Below, in pieces: positions 1 through 7,634 of a stretch of DNA of 32,556 bases. The notes under the pieces are model-generated. The model ran no database searches. It was not told the DNA's origin and saw only the letters and a program-made list of their open reading frames with translations. Source of the stretch: Coriobacteriaceae bacterium AM100-PB1-1D-6A (GTDB lineage Bacteria > Actinomycetota > Coriobacteriia > Coriobacteriales > Coriobacteriaceae); the NCBI GenBank assembly GCA_027660625.1, contig JAQDNC010000018.1, forward strand, positions 1 to 32,556, written 5' to 3'. Position 1 is the first letter of the stretch; each line of letters opens with the position of its first letter. Made by a program: the position numbers and the translations under genes.

Positions 1-336
1 TGCTCAAGCTGCTCAATTTCCGATGCTCTTTTTGCTCAAATCCTCTTGACGAAACACAGGGACAATCACTCGGCTTCAACTCGCGATCGCCCCGCCGGCT
101 CTCGCTCCGGCTCCGTTCGATGGCTCCCCTGGGTCGCCATCACTGCGCCTCCGCTCACCTGTCCCGTTGCACTCCGGTCGATTCGGCCTACGCTTCTCGG
201 GGCATGCAAGATATGTATTCCGTGCAACGGAATATCTTGCCCGGCCGAAGCCGGGATGTGCGAACCGCTCCAAAGTCGCTCCCGCAGAACCGTGCAACAG
301 GCTTACCGGCTGTTGCACGGACCTCAGATATGAAAG
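1..336. other. Non-coding stretch with two hairpins downstream of the relaxase; possible oriT region
   Basis: I see no convincing gene here. There are two inverted repeats. At about 209-235 arms near AGATAT/ATATCT and TTCCG/CGGAA enclose TGCAA. At about 291-320 the arms CCGTGCAACAG and CTGTTGCACGG enclose nine bases. Both contain the string CCGTGCAAC. The second hairpin has no T-run on either strand, so it is not a clear terminator. Position beside a relaxase makes an origin of transfer plausible, but no nic site is recognisable; the oriT idea is inference. Confidence 0.3.
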
Positions 337-1272
337 TCAGTCCCGGCCTCTTTCGTCATCCACACCCTCGCGAGCCAGCTCCCACGCGGCCCGTATGGCA
401 AGGTCGATTCCCCTTGCCGTGAACCTCATAATCCGCCCGGTCGAGCGGTTGACGGCGTAGCCGAGCCTCGCGCCGTTGATCTTCCTCGTCTTGCCGAGGG
501 ACTCCGAGTGATAGCGGTATTGCAGCGCCCCCCGCTTGGATCGGGCGATCTCGATCCCATCCGATTCCAACCGCCTTGCAAACTCTCCGAAGCGGTCGGG
601 GCAGCTCTTGAGCCTCCCGACCTCCTCTGCCCTCTGGGCGACAATCGCTCGGACCCTTGCGTTCTCGGATTTGTCGGATCTCCCCTTCTTTGCCATCTCG
701 CGCTCCTCGCGACCGGGCTGGCGCGCGTGCACCTTCGAGTTCGAGAGGCCCCTTTCGAGCTGGCTCAGGCCGTACTTCGTATCGAGCTCCTTCACCGTTC
801 TCACGCGGGATTTCGCCGCCGCCCTCGCCGGCCCGTCGTTCAGACGCCGCCCAGTCTCGAGGTCCGTCCTATTGATGGCGAGGTGAGCGGCGAATCGGGC
901 CGATCCATCCGACCTGCACCTCTCCTCATGCAGCACAATCACGATCTCCTGGTTGGGATAGCGCTTGGCGATGTAGTCCCTCGCGTACTCCATGCAACGC
1001 GAGGGCGTCATCGGCCCGCCGTTGCAGGAGCACTCGTCCGGGTTGAAGCCGATCACCTGATGCTGCATGTACGTGCACCTTGCGCCCTGCTTCCCGGGCC
1101 GGTTGTGCCCGGCCGCCTCCCGGGTGGCGTCCATTTCCTCGAACCATCGATCCTCATCGATGATGTGCTGGGTATCGTGGTCCAGGACTTTCTCCCTGTC
1201 CCAATCGAAATACCGCTTGAGGTTTTGGAGGTGCTCCCCGCTCATGACGCTCGCCTGCTTGATTGCGGTCAT
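337..1272 (-). CDS. Relaxase (MobA/VirD2-like mobilization nuclease)
   Basis: This is a DNA relaxase that would nick the element at oriT and pilot the strand into the recipient. The start at 1272 follows GGGAG seven bases upstream. The product is about 311 residues, short for a relaxase, with no helicase or primase domain. Family-like motifs are visible: a YMQHQVIGF segment resembling the relaxase HxxxSF region, with a tyrosine just before it, and later AAHLAINRTD followed by a G-R-R-L-N-D segment, which resembles the metal-binding HxHxxxN region. The C-terminal half is rich in Arg and Lys. It follows the coupling protein with a 26-base gap and is probably cotranscribed with it and mobC. The catalytic Tyr is not proven from sequence alone. 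The family call is fairly secure; the MOB class is not. Confidence 0.78.
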   Translation of the reverse strand: MTAIKQASVMSGEHLQNLKRYFDWDREKVLDHDTQHIIDEDRWFEEMDATREAAGHNRPGKQGARCTYMQHQVIGFNPDECSCNGGPMTPSRCMEYARDYIAKRYPNQEIVIVLHEERCRSDGSARFAAHLAINRTDLETGRRLNDGPARAAAKSRVRTVKELDTKYGLSQLERGLSNSKVHARQPGREEREMAKKGRSDKSENARVRAIVAQRAEEVGRLKSCPDRFGEFARRLESDGIEIARSKRGALQYRYHSESLGKTRKINGARLGYAVNRSTGRIMRFTARGIDLAIRAAWELAREGVDDERGRD

Positions 1273-1298
1273 TTTCCAACTCCCTTCAAAAACCGCCG

Positions 1299-3185
1299 TC
1301 AGTCGACGAAGAGGCCGGACCATCCGTCGGCAACAGGCGGCTCCGCGGCCTCTTCCTCGAATTCGGGAGTCCAGAGATCGACGCCGTCCTCACGACCCAT
1401 TTGCCTTGATATCAGCCTGGCCTGGTATTCCATCCTCTTGGCCGCCTCGTGCTCGCGCGTCCCCAGATCGAAGTGCTCCTTCGTCGGCATCCGCGTGCAA
1501 TCGCAGACAGGGGCCCGGAAGCACCCCGCATGTTCCCTGCCCACGCCGTTCTCCGCGGTCTTCACCACGATGACGCCGTCCTTGTCGGGGGACATCTCCG
1601 TCCACTCCCAAGGATGAATCAGGTCGTCGGCGTGCTCGCTGTAGGATGTCGACCCCGTACCGCCCGAAGGCCCCCTGCTCGAGCTGGTTCCCATGGTGTG
1701 CCGCGTCGTCTTCCCGACTAGCTCGGTGAAATACTGGCGGTCCTCGGCCTCGCCCAGTTTCATGGCGACCTTGACGCCGCAGTTTGCCAGGATCTTCTTC
1801 CGTCCGTCGCGCTCGCCGTACTTGTTCAGCTGAGAGATGTTCTGGACTGCGCCCATCCAGAACAGGTCGTACGAGCGCCCAAGGCTGAGAAGGCTAGGCA
1901 GGCACTCGACCTTCGGCAGGTTCCCCCATTCGTCGCCGAGGATGGACACCGGCCGCGGCAGCTTTCCACCAGCTGCGTCCGCGATGGAATACACGGCAGC
2001 GTAGAGCTGCTCGAACAGGACCGCCGCGATCGCGTTGTAGGGGGAGCCCTCGTCCATCACGTGGAGGAACAGCGCGGTCTTCTCGCTCAGGATTCTACTC
2101 GGATCGATATCATCGCCCGAGACCATTCGTGCAATCGGCGCCGAAGCGTAGATCCTCAGGTTGACCTTTAGCGTGGAAACGATGCTCCTCAGCTCGTTGC
2201 CGCCGCTCGAGATGAACTGTGAGGCACGCGAGCGGGCCGGATGCCCCTGCGGCAGGGAACGGAACAGGCCCTTCAGCGGCTCACACGGATCCTCGCCGGC
2301 CCCCTCCGTCCCCAGGCACATGATGTGGTAGACCGTCGCGAGGTGCTTGCAGCCCCGCGGGCAGCCCTCGTCCAGCACGACCAGAAGGATCGTCGCGGCG
2401 AGCAGCGACCGCACGGATTCCGTCCAGTGGCTCGCCTTCGCATCGCCCTCCCCGGCGATGAGCGTACGGGCGACGGCATCCGCGGCCTGCTCAGCCCCCG
2501 GCAGATTCCCCCCGTTCGCGAGCCTATCGACCATTTCCAGTGGATTGAACGTGTCGCTCTTCTCGGGATGCTGGGCGTCCAGCAGAAGCACCCGGTACCC
2601 GCGACGCTCCAGCTCGTCGCCCGTCAACTCGATGAGCTCACTCTTCACATCGGACACGATAATGGTCTGCGGCCTCGATTCCCCGTCATCCGCCCCATAC
2701 GTCAGCAGATCAATTGTCGGGATCAGCAGCGATCTTGATTTTCCGGCACCCGTTGAGCCGTCGAGGAACATGTGCCGCCTCGGTTCGAACAGATACTTGG
2801 AGCCGAACAGCGTCTTCTCAAACCCGTACACGAATCCTCTGCTTTTCGGCTGTCCGTGCCCGTCCCAAATCTCCGAGCCCCGGATGGTCTCCGGCCCCGT
2901 TTTCACCCGCGCCTCCCCAAGTACACCTCCGTCGGCGGCTCGCTCCTTCGAGGAAGCCGATAGCTGCATGAGCACGAATACCGACAGGAACAGCGCGAAC
3001 GAGGCGAGACAGCCAGGGACGCAATGAGGCCCCACGTTAATCCACCACCAAATGGTGTTATCCACGCTCAGGGTGAATCCGATCGAGCTCAGCTCGATTG
3101 GAAATCCGAGGATCATGCAATCGAGGGGAATGGCGATAAGTGGCGCAAACCCCGCGGTAAGCAGCGCTGCGAAAACCAGCGCCAT
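1299..3185 (-). CDS. Type IV secretion coupling protein (VirD4/TraG family)
   Basis: This inner-membrane ATPase would link the relaxosome to a type IV secretion channel during conjugation. The N-terminus has two hydrophobic segments (about residues 1-30 and 55-75), as in VirD4. A Walker A motif GSTGAGKS follows near residue 130, and a Walker B-like segment ILGDEWGNLPKV lies in the second half; the WGN(L/F)P pattern is typical of TraG/TraD. Length is 628 residues, normal for the family. An upstream in-frame GTG (3212) is possible, but ATG at 3185 has AAGGAG nine bases upstream and begins the first membrane helix directly. The stop of mobC overlaps this ribosome-binding region, so the genes are tightly coupled. 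Confidence 0.92.
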   Translation of the reverse strand: MALVFAALLTAGFAPLIAIPLDCMILGFPIELSSIGFTLSVDNTIWWWINVGPHCVPGCLASFALFLSVFVLMQLSASSKERAADGGVLGEARVKTGPETIRGSEIWDGHGQPKSRGFVYGFEKTLFGSKYLFEPRRHMFLDGSTGAGKSRSLLIPTIDLLTYGADDGESRPQTIIVSDVKSELIELTGDELERRGYRVLLLDAQHPEKSDTFNPLEMVDRLANGGNLPGAEQAADAVARTLIAGEGDAKASHWTESVRSLLAATILLVVLDEGCPRGCKHLATVYHIMCLGTEGAGEDPCEPLKGLFRSLPQGHPARSRASQFISSGGNELRSIVSTLKVNLRIYASAPIARMVSGDDIDPSRILSEKTALFLHVMDEGSPYNAIAAVLFEQLYAAVYSIADAAGGKLPRPVSILGDEWGNLPKVECLPSLLSLGRSYDLFWMGAVQNISQLNKYGERDGRKKILANCGVKVAMKLGEAEDRQYFTELVGKTTRHTMGTSSSRGPSGGTGSTSYSEHADDLIHPWEWTEMSPDKDGVIVVKTAENGVGREHAGCFRAPVCDCTRMPTKEHFDLGTREHEAAKRMEYQARLISRQMGREDGVDLWTPEFEEEAAEPPVADGWSGLFVD

Positions 3186-3212
3186 GACCACCTTCTCCTT
3201 CACGAGAACCAC

Positions 3213-3551
3213 CTACTCTCTCGCACGGGCGAGTAGGTCGTTGACCCAGCCCACCGCCGTCGAGACGATTGATGTCGCCCGGTTGAGATTATTGAGGACG
3301 ACCGGATCGGACCCGTAGGTGTTGAGGGCGCGGACCGCCTGGTTGAGGTTCGTGCCGATCTTCTTCAACTCAGTCCTGATACCGGCAAGTTCCCCCGCGT
3401 CGGCGACCCTGACCGGCTTCTCGCCGCAGAGCAGGGCGGCATCGCGCATGAAGGAGGACGCCGGCATGTTCATGGCCGCCGCCCTCTCCTCGATAGCCTT
3501 ACGCTGCGACTCACTCATCCGTACGTTGATATGCGTATTCATGGAAGTCAT
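3213..3551 (-). CDS. MobC-like mobilization accessory protein (ribbon-helix-helix)
   Basis: This small DNA-binding protein probably belongs to the relaxosome and helps the relaxase at oriT. The start region has nearby ATGs at 3557, 3551 and 3542; 3551 is chosen because GGATGG lies just before it. The N-terminus NTHINVRMSESQRKAIEERA has the beta-strand plus helix look of a ribbon-helix-helix fold. The later part (IRTELKKIGTNLNQAVRALNT) matches the MobC consensus segment seen in many mobilizable elements (IGxNLNQ). It lies directly upstream of the coupling protein and relaxase genes, which fits the role. The family call rests on motif memory, not a search. Confidence 0.82.
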   Translation of the reverse strand: MTSMNTHINVRMSESQRKAIEERAAAMNMPASSFMRDAALLCGEKPVRVADAGELAGIRTELKKIGTNLNQAVRALNTYGSDPVVLNNLNRATSIVSTAVGWVNDLLARARE

Positions 3552-3568
3552 AACCATCCAATCCGAGC

Positions 3569-3593
3569 GGGGCCGACGCATCGGCCCCGCCCC
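3569..3593 (+). terminator. Possible plus-strand terminator upstream of mobC
   Basis: Perfect 8-bp arms GGGGCCGA and TCGGCCCC enclose CGCA and are followed on the plus strand by GCCCCTTTTATT. Transcripts stopped here would run antisense to the region left of the mob operon. It may insulate the operon from readthrough. The function is inferred. Confidence 0.4.
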
Positions 3594-3598
3594 TTTTA

Positions 3599-3874
3599 TT
3601 AAGTTGAAATTGTTTGGAGCATCTGACCGATGCGCCCAATCCTCACCCTCGCCCAGACATCGAAGGGGACTCCCGGCAAGCTGCCGAGATATATACGGTA
3701 TGGTCGCCATTGTTCTCTATAGATATCGAGAGCATCGAGCAGGCGCTTCCATTCCCAAATGAGCTCATCGGCCGAGAGCAGAGGAAGATCCCTGTTCTCG
3801 GCGCGCGCGAGCTCATCGGACGACAAGCATGGATTGGGAGCCCGGTATCCACCAATGTAGGGTCCGGGCTCCAT
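3599..3874 (-). CDS. Hypothetical small protein of the element (91 aa)
   Basis: I do not recognise a family. The protein is 91 residues and mixed charged/aromatic, with a central helix-like segment (ADELIWEWKRLLDALDIYREQW) and a C-terminal basic helix (RVRIGRIGQMLQT). It begins two bases after the helicase-like gene ends and precedes mobC on the same strand, so it probably belongs to the same transcript. No strong ribosome-binding site is visible before the ATG at 3874, which suggests translational coupling to the upstream gene, now broken by a frameshift. Composition looks like a real protein and no better ORF covers the interval. Confidence 0.55.
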   Translation of the reverse strand: MEPGPYIGGYRAPNPCLSSDELARAENRDLPLLSADELIWEWKRLLDALDIYREQWRPYRIYLGSLPGVPFDVWARVRIGRIGQMLQTIST

Positions 3875-3876
3875 AA

Positions 3877-4742
3877 TTAGCCGATTTCGGTAAACATCGC
3901 TGCTGGTGCGTTGAACTCAAACTCGACAATACCGCAGGAACCGTAACGGTTCTTTGTGATTGAAGCAATGACGGGCCGTTTTTTAAGCAACATATTGGCA
4001 TTACGCTCTTCGGGCTTATCGCCCTTAATAGAAAGCGACATAACGAGATCTGCCGAATACTCGAACTGTTGCACCCGCCTATCGCCTGAAGCCCGGTGGT
4101 CTGCTTGTCGTAATTAACGCGGTTAATTGATGAGATAGCGAAGAGCGGACAATGGGCCTCATCCACGATTCGGCGGAGCTCGGAAGCGACGAGCTTGAGA
4201 CCGATACGCTCGTCGGCAATGCGCAGTTCCTGCGGCAAAGAGACGATTTGCGCGTAATCAACAATAACCAGTGGCGGTTCGCCATGTTTATCGGCAACCT
4301 CTTCGATTGCCTTTCGCATCCCGGCATATTTAATTTCACCAGGAATGATATACATTCGCTCGGCGATGCTGCGGGCGTAAATGTCGAGAACCTTCTCGAA
4401 GAGCCCGCGTTTGTCCTCAGACATGCCATCGCCGTTCATATCATCGTGCGTGAGCTCGCCGCCCGAGATGCGGGTGAGGCTCTTCGCGAGCATGCTGTCT
4501 CGCCCGAGCTCGCCCTCAAAGATGACCACCGGATGGCCAGCAATGGCCCATCCGTCGGCGATTTGCTGCATAAACGTTGTTTTACCCGTACCGGGTCCGC
4601 CGGGGACGATGCACAGGTATTGACGAAGACCTCCGAGGATAGTATCCAGCGCACCGTGTTCGATATGCCCAAGCGGCCTATTCTTTAAGATACGCAAGGC
4701 GGTCTCGTCGAGGCCGACGCTCATGGGATTTAAAGCCGGCAC
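3877..4742 (-). pseudogene. DnaB-like helicase/RecA-fold ATPase with a single-base frameshift
   Basis: The first part (4742 to about 4077) encodes a DnaB C-terminal-type ATPase: Walker A GGPGTGKTTFMQQ near residue 48, Walker B VIVDYAQIV, then the ISSINR segment. The homology then jumps to another frame: 4074 down to 3877 encodes the typical DnaB C-terminal end (FEYSADLV, KNRYGSCGIVEFEFN, ending PAAMFTE). Adding one G to the GGG run (CCC at 4074-4076 on the plus strand) would restore one continuous reading frame through AIGGVQQFEYSAD. So one base is missing, through real mutation or a homopolymer error. The DnaB N-terminal domain is absent, so it is likely an element-borne replication or loading helicase. 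GTG at 4742 has GGAGG upstream; ATG at 4724 is the alternative. Confidence 0.8.
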
Positions 4743-4984
4743 GGTTCGCTCGCCTCCAATTCATGGAGGTATGCAAAGAAGCTCGATTCAAGGATGTAAA
4801 TGCGGCGGTGCAACGCAATCGCGCGCCCGCTCTCCTTCATCATCTTCGAGGCCGTAACCGGACTCAAGCCGGTTATCTTGCACACTTCAGCGATGCCAAG
4901 AAGGCGCTCGTGGCCCAAGTTGGAATCAGAAGAAACCGCAGTTGATGCTTGTACGGCAGCGTACGGTTCAGGCTCTACAATCAT
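4730..4984 (-). CDS. Small helix-turn-helix protein, AlpA/excisionase-like
   Basis: This 84-residue protein has a MerR/AlpA-type helix-turn-helix in its middle (RLLGIAEVCKITGLSPVTASKMM), followed by a short wing-like region. Such proteins act as excisionases or as transcription activators of element genes. The start at 4984 has AAGGA nine bases upstream. Its 3' end overlaps the helicase-like gene by 13 bases, so it is the first gene of the minus-strand element operon. It is divergent from the gene at 5247. Whether it is a recombination directionality factor or a regulator cannot be decided here. Confidence 0.75.
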   Translation of the reverse strand: MIVEPEPYAAVQASTAVSSDSNLGHERLLGIAEVCKITGLSPVTASKMMKESGRAIALHRRIYILESSFFAYLHELEASEPCRL

Positions 4985-5246
4985 GGTAGAATCCTTTCAG
5001 GCTAGCTCGCCCCTCCCCCTTCGTCGCCAAACTTAGATAGGGAAGGGCGGGCGGCTTTTTAATCAATGACCGAAAATAAAATAACTCCTTTCAAACAAGC
5101 TGGTCAGGCGCTTACTGTTTATATTGTAACACTGTCTGTTGCACAATCATATCTAGTTACAGTTCTAATTTCTAATTCACTTTCTGACTGTATAGACTTT
5201 ATTGTCTGACTGATTTAATATATATACAACGATGATTGGAGTGGTT
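4985..5246. promoter_or_regulatory. AT-rich divergent intergenic region of the element
   Basis: This 262-base stretch separates the minus-strand element operon from the plus-strand gene at 5247. It is far more AT-rich than its neighbours, with imperfect repeats of TCTGACTG (around 5182-5213) and a TTTAATATATATAC block just before the plus-strand gene that could hold a -10 element. Promoters for both directions are expected here. No exact promoter is claimed. Confidence 0.45.
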
Positions 5247-6011
5247 ATGGGACGTTTACCATTATCCGGAAGTAAGATGCGGAAAATTAAGTTCGGAACA
5301 ACTGTTCAGGCGACGACCCCGGAGAAAATCGAAGAGCTACGCCTCAAGAACCCCGAATCAGTCAGAAGCACCGGCGAGGCTATCGACTATCTATGCAACC
5401 TGCTCACGGGGTTGCAGCCGAGGGTCGCCAGGGCCCTCGATGAGGCGTGCCTCAGGGAAGCTCGGCAAATCACCAATGAAATGAAGGCCCTTCCCGTTGA
5501 CGGATCAGAAGAAATGAGTTTTAGTCAATTGGAACTTTATCGAGAGCAATTCCAGAGGCTCCACGACCATTTCTCTTTATATTGCGAGAAAGAGGAGAGG
5601 CCCCAGGGAATGAGACGGGTCGATCTCCTCGGCGGCGATTACGCTGTCCTCCCCTCCTCTTGGACTTTATTGGAAACAGAGGAATGCGCGAAGTCTTGCA
5701 GCCAGGTCGGAATTATCGAAATTCGCGGCGGCGCAAAATACGATGCGCCTCATTTTGCCTTCTTCCATAACGGAGAGTACAGTCAAAAGGACAAATTGCA
5801 GCGCGCAACCAAACTCTGGCCCCGCATGACCGACGTGATGCGCGACGAGGTCAAACTGGTCACAGATGATGAGGGACATTACCTAAATATGGACGAGCAC
5901 CTAGCCGCCCCCATCATTTGTTATTTCAACCTTCTAGATGCCAGCTACTATCAGTCTATGGAGCTGGAGCCGCCATATGGCGCAATGATCTACCGAAACA
6001 ATGTCGCTTAA
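5247..6011 (+). CDS. Unknown element protein with possible ribbon-helix-helix N-terminus
   Basis: I do not recognise the full-length family. Start 5247 is preferred over 5232 because GGAG lies five bases upstream. The protein is 254 residues. Residues about 10-55 (KIKFGTTVQATTPEKIEEL and on to GEAIDYLCNLL) look like a strand followed by two helices, as in ribbon-helix-helix DNA-binding proteins. A helical middle follows, then a C-terminal mixed domain rich in Asp, Glu and aromatic residues and containing several Cys and His. It is the only plus-strand gene of this part of the element and faces the integrase across a bidirectional terminator. A regulatory or element-maintenance role is possible but is inference. 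Confidence 0.75.
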   Translation: MGRLPLSGSKMRKIKFGTTVQATTPEKIEELRLKNPESVRSTGEAIDYLCNLLTGLQPRVARALDEACLREARQITNEMKALPVDGSEEMSFSQLELYREQFQRLHDHFSLYCEKEERPQGMRRVDLLGGDYAVLPSSWTLLETEECAKSCSQVGIIEIRGGAKYDAPHFAFFHNGEYSQKDKLQRATKLWPRMTDVMRDEVKLVTDDEGHYLNMDEHLAAPIICYFNLLDASYYQSMELEPPYGAMIYRNNVA

Positions 6012-6040
6012 AAAAGAGGCCCCTTTGGGGCCTCTTTTTT
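6010..6040. terminator. Bidirectional terminator between unknown gene and integrase
   Basis: Perfect 14-bp arms AAAAAAGAGGCCCC and GGGGCCTCTTTTTT enclose TTT. There are A/T tracts on both sides, so it can end the plus-strand gene (stop at 6011) and the minus-strand integrase (stop at 6049). Confidence 0.93.
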
Positions 6041-6048
6041 AGCCCTTT

Positions 6049-7326
6049 TTAGCCCTTCAGCAGATCATCCAGCACTGATGCTGCCTTCTGGTCATTTGCC
6101 TCGATAAAGTGGCTATAGATAGACAGCGTCGTCGATGGGCTAGCATGGCCCAAACGCGCCTGGATCGTCTTAATGTCCGCATTGGCACCAACGAGCAAAG
6201 TCGCTTGCGTATGTCTAAGCTCATGAGGCTTCAGCCCGCTATAACCCGTATAGCGGGTACGTTTGACGCCGTCACTCCCAATGACTTCCCTGCTCTCCTT
6301 AAAAGTACCGAAGCCGTTTTTCGCCGCAAACAGCCTAAACGCCCTTGAATAGTTATGTCCATCCATCCGGGTCACAAGAGCCCGTTTGCCGTTGGCGGCG
6401 TCAACGATCCCAATGGAATGGACAATGGGCGTTTCTCCAGTCTGCCCCACTGCAAAGGAATCGAACTCACTCCGCTGAATGGCTTTCCACCTGTCCAGAT
6501 AGTCGGCAAGTTCATTTCCAACCGAAATCTTACGCCTGCTCATCTTTGATTTAGGCGGCCTCAATGTCCTGTCGTTCGTATATTGCTTTACTATCCTCAG
6601 AGTCTTGGCGTCGGGGTCATAATCCTCCCATGAGAGACCAAGGGCCTCCCCCTTCCTCAAACCGCAGAGAAGTAGAAGCATTGTGCATGTGATAAAGGAA
6701 GATGGCTTCTCCTCCAAAAGGACCGCAAGAAGCCTTGCCGCCTCATCGGCGCTCAGCGCCTTACGAGCCTCGACATTCTGCTTGGGCAGTTTCACTCCCC
6801 TACAAGGGTTTTTGCCCACGAGGTCGTTATCGACGGCATCCTCCATTACCTGTTTGAGCTTGATGTGGATGCGGCGAATTTCACTTTCGCTGAATCGGCC
6901 TTCTTTTCTAGCCTTGGCATAAGCAGTGCGAACGTCATCCGATTTAAGCCGAGTGAGATCGGGATTGCCGAACAGCTCGCGTATGTGACGAATGTCCAAA
7001 CCTTCACGCTCATAAGCAAGAGGTGATCCCATGGTCGACTCCCTGTTCGCGTGAAACCTGTCCGCATAATCTGATAGGCCCAGAGGACCATTGCCACGGT
7101 TGGAAGCGCCCTCAAGTTCAGCTCTATAGGCCTCCAGCGCCTTGGCGACTTCACTCGGCCAGTTTTTCGGGTTCTTGCTTCTGCAGTGAACCCTGCGTGA
7201 CGGACTACGGCGGTACCGTCCTGTCTCCGGATCTTTTCCCAGGGAAAAATAAATCCGATAGACGCCTTTGCTCTTATCGATGCATTCCGATGTGCCGCGA
7301 GCGGTCTTTTTTATCAATCCCTGCAA
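6049..7326 (-). CDS. int: Tyrosine recombinase / integrase
   Basis: This enzyme catalyses site-specific integration and excision of the element at the tRNA attachment site. The 425-residue protein has an N-terminal AP2-like arm-binding segment (VYRIYFSLGKDPETGRYRR), a SAM-like core-binding domain (about 95-185) and a C-terminal catalytic domain. Catalytic residues are visible: Arg in LCGLRKGEALGL, His-x-x-Arg in KPHELRHTQATLL, the LGHAS box and Tyr in TTLSIYSHF. The start is TTG at 7326 with GAGGG six bases upstream; no in-frame ATG gives the full N-terminus. It lies about 230 bases from the attachment site. It is intact and probably functional. Confidence 0.95.
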   Translation of the reverse strand: MQGLIKKTARGTSECIDKSKGVYRIYFSLGKDPETGRYRRSPSRRVHCRSKNPKNWPSEVAKALEAYRAELEGASNRGNGPLGLSDYADRFHANRESTMGSPLAYEREGLDIRHIRELFGNPDLTRLKSDDVRTAYAKARKEGRFSESEIRRIHIKLKQVMEDAVDNDLVGKNPCRGVKLPKQNVEARKALSADEAARLLAVLLEEKPSSFITCTMLLLLCGLRKGEALGLSWEDYDPDAKTLRIVKQYTNDRTLRPPKSKMSRRKISVGNELADYLDRWKAIQRSEFDSFAVGQTGETPIVHSIGIVDAANGKRALVTRMDGHNYSRAFRLFAAKNGFGTFKESREVIGSDGVKRTRYTGYSGLKPHELRHTQATLLVGANADIKTIQARLGHASPSTTLSIYSHFIEANDQKAASVLDDLLKG

Positions 7327-7344
7327 TCATATCCCTCGTTAGAT

Positions 7345-7401
7345 TTTCGATTAGGCTTGCTGGCAAAGCCTTTAAAGCTTTGCCAGCAAGCCTAATCGAA
7401 A
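7345..7401. repeat. Perfect 25-bp inverted repeat upstream of the integrase
   Basis: Arms at 7345-7369 and 7377-7401 are exact reverse complements, separated by CTTTAAA. The arms begin TTTCGATTAGGC and end CAAAGC. It lies in the 5' leader of int, between int and the attachment site. It could be a terminator-like insulator, an attenuator of int, or an integrase/excisionase binding site. Which one is not decided by sequence. Confidence 0.85.
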
Positions 7402-7402
7402 C

Positions 7403-7436
7403 TTTTCACACTTTCAAGTCTCTCTAAGTGTGAAAA
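7403..7436. repeat. Second inverted repeat (11-bp arms) near the attachment site
   Basis: TTTTCACACTT at 7403-7413 and AAGTGTGAAAA at 7426-7436 are perfect reverse complements, separated by 12 bases. It directly abuts the 25-bp inverted repeat. It is likely a protein-binding or structured regulatory site for the integrase gene, or an arm-type att site. Confidence 0.7.
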
Positions 7437-7553
7437 TAGTGGGAAATATGATTCTAATAGCTAGCTCAATAATTGTTAATTACCTATTTCTACCTGCGCT
7501 TCCTTTTAATTCAATGAAATTGGCCTCATCTCGTCAAATGCCGAATTCACGTA

Positions 7554-7598
7554 CTCGTAAAGCGGGGGTCACCGGTTCGAGCCCGGTCGCTGGCTCCA
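7554..7598 (+). other. attR: 3' half of a tRNA gene (apparently tRNA-Thr, CGT anticodon)
   Basis: The sequence reads as an anticodon loop CTCGTAA (7554-7560), the 3' side of the anticodon stem AGCGG, a 5-base variable loop, a T arm with ACCGG/CCGGT stem and TTCGAGC loop (7571-7587), the acceptor 3' strand CGCTGGC, discriminator T and CCA (7596-7598). The matching 5' anticodon stem, D arm and acceptor 5' strand are absent to the left. This is the duplicated 3' end left by integration into a tRNA gene. The Thr/CGT identity comes from the loop only. Confidence 0.85.
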
Positions 7599-7609
7599 TT
7601 GCACAAGAT

Positions 7610-7634
7610 AGCCGCCTTCGGGCGGCTTTTTTGT
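7610..7634 (+). terminator. Terminator of the displaced tRNA gene
   Basis: The stem AGCCGCC / GGCGGCT with TTCG tetraloop is followed by a T-run. It lies 11 bases after the tRNA CCA end and points the same way, so it is most likely the tRNA's original terminator, separated from its promoter by the element. Confidence 0.88.

Larger units (their letters stand above)
1..7598. mobile_element. Right end of an integrative mobilizable/conjugative element inserted in a tRNA gene
   Basis: The stretch contains relaxase, coupling protein, MobC-like protein, helicase-like protein, excisionase-like HTH protein and tyrosine integrase. It ends at a 3' tRNA fragment (7554-7598) that serves as the attachment site. 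The integrase lies next to that site, as is usual for tRNA-targeting elements. The left end is outside the window, so it cannot be told whether a full type IV secretion system is present (ICE) or only mobilization genes (IME). The genes to the right of 7640 are ordinary chromosomal metabolism genes. Element extent to the left is inference. Confidence 0.85.

Noticed and set aside
508..1617. Long plus-strand reading frame opposite the relaxase and coupling-protein genes
   Set aside because: It runs antisense to two well-supported minus-strand genes and has low-complexity Pro/Arg/Leu content typical of an antisense shadow.
4070..4080. Programmed ribosomal frameshift in the DnaB-like gene
   Set aside because: No classic X-XXY-YYZ slippery heptamer or stimulatory hairpin is apparent; a single missing G explains it more simply.
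5009..5060. Terminator-like sequence before the HTH gene
   Set aside because: The C-rich and G-rich stretches pair only imperfectly, and the loop is long; too weak to list.
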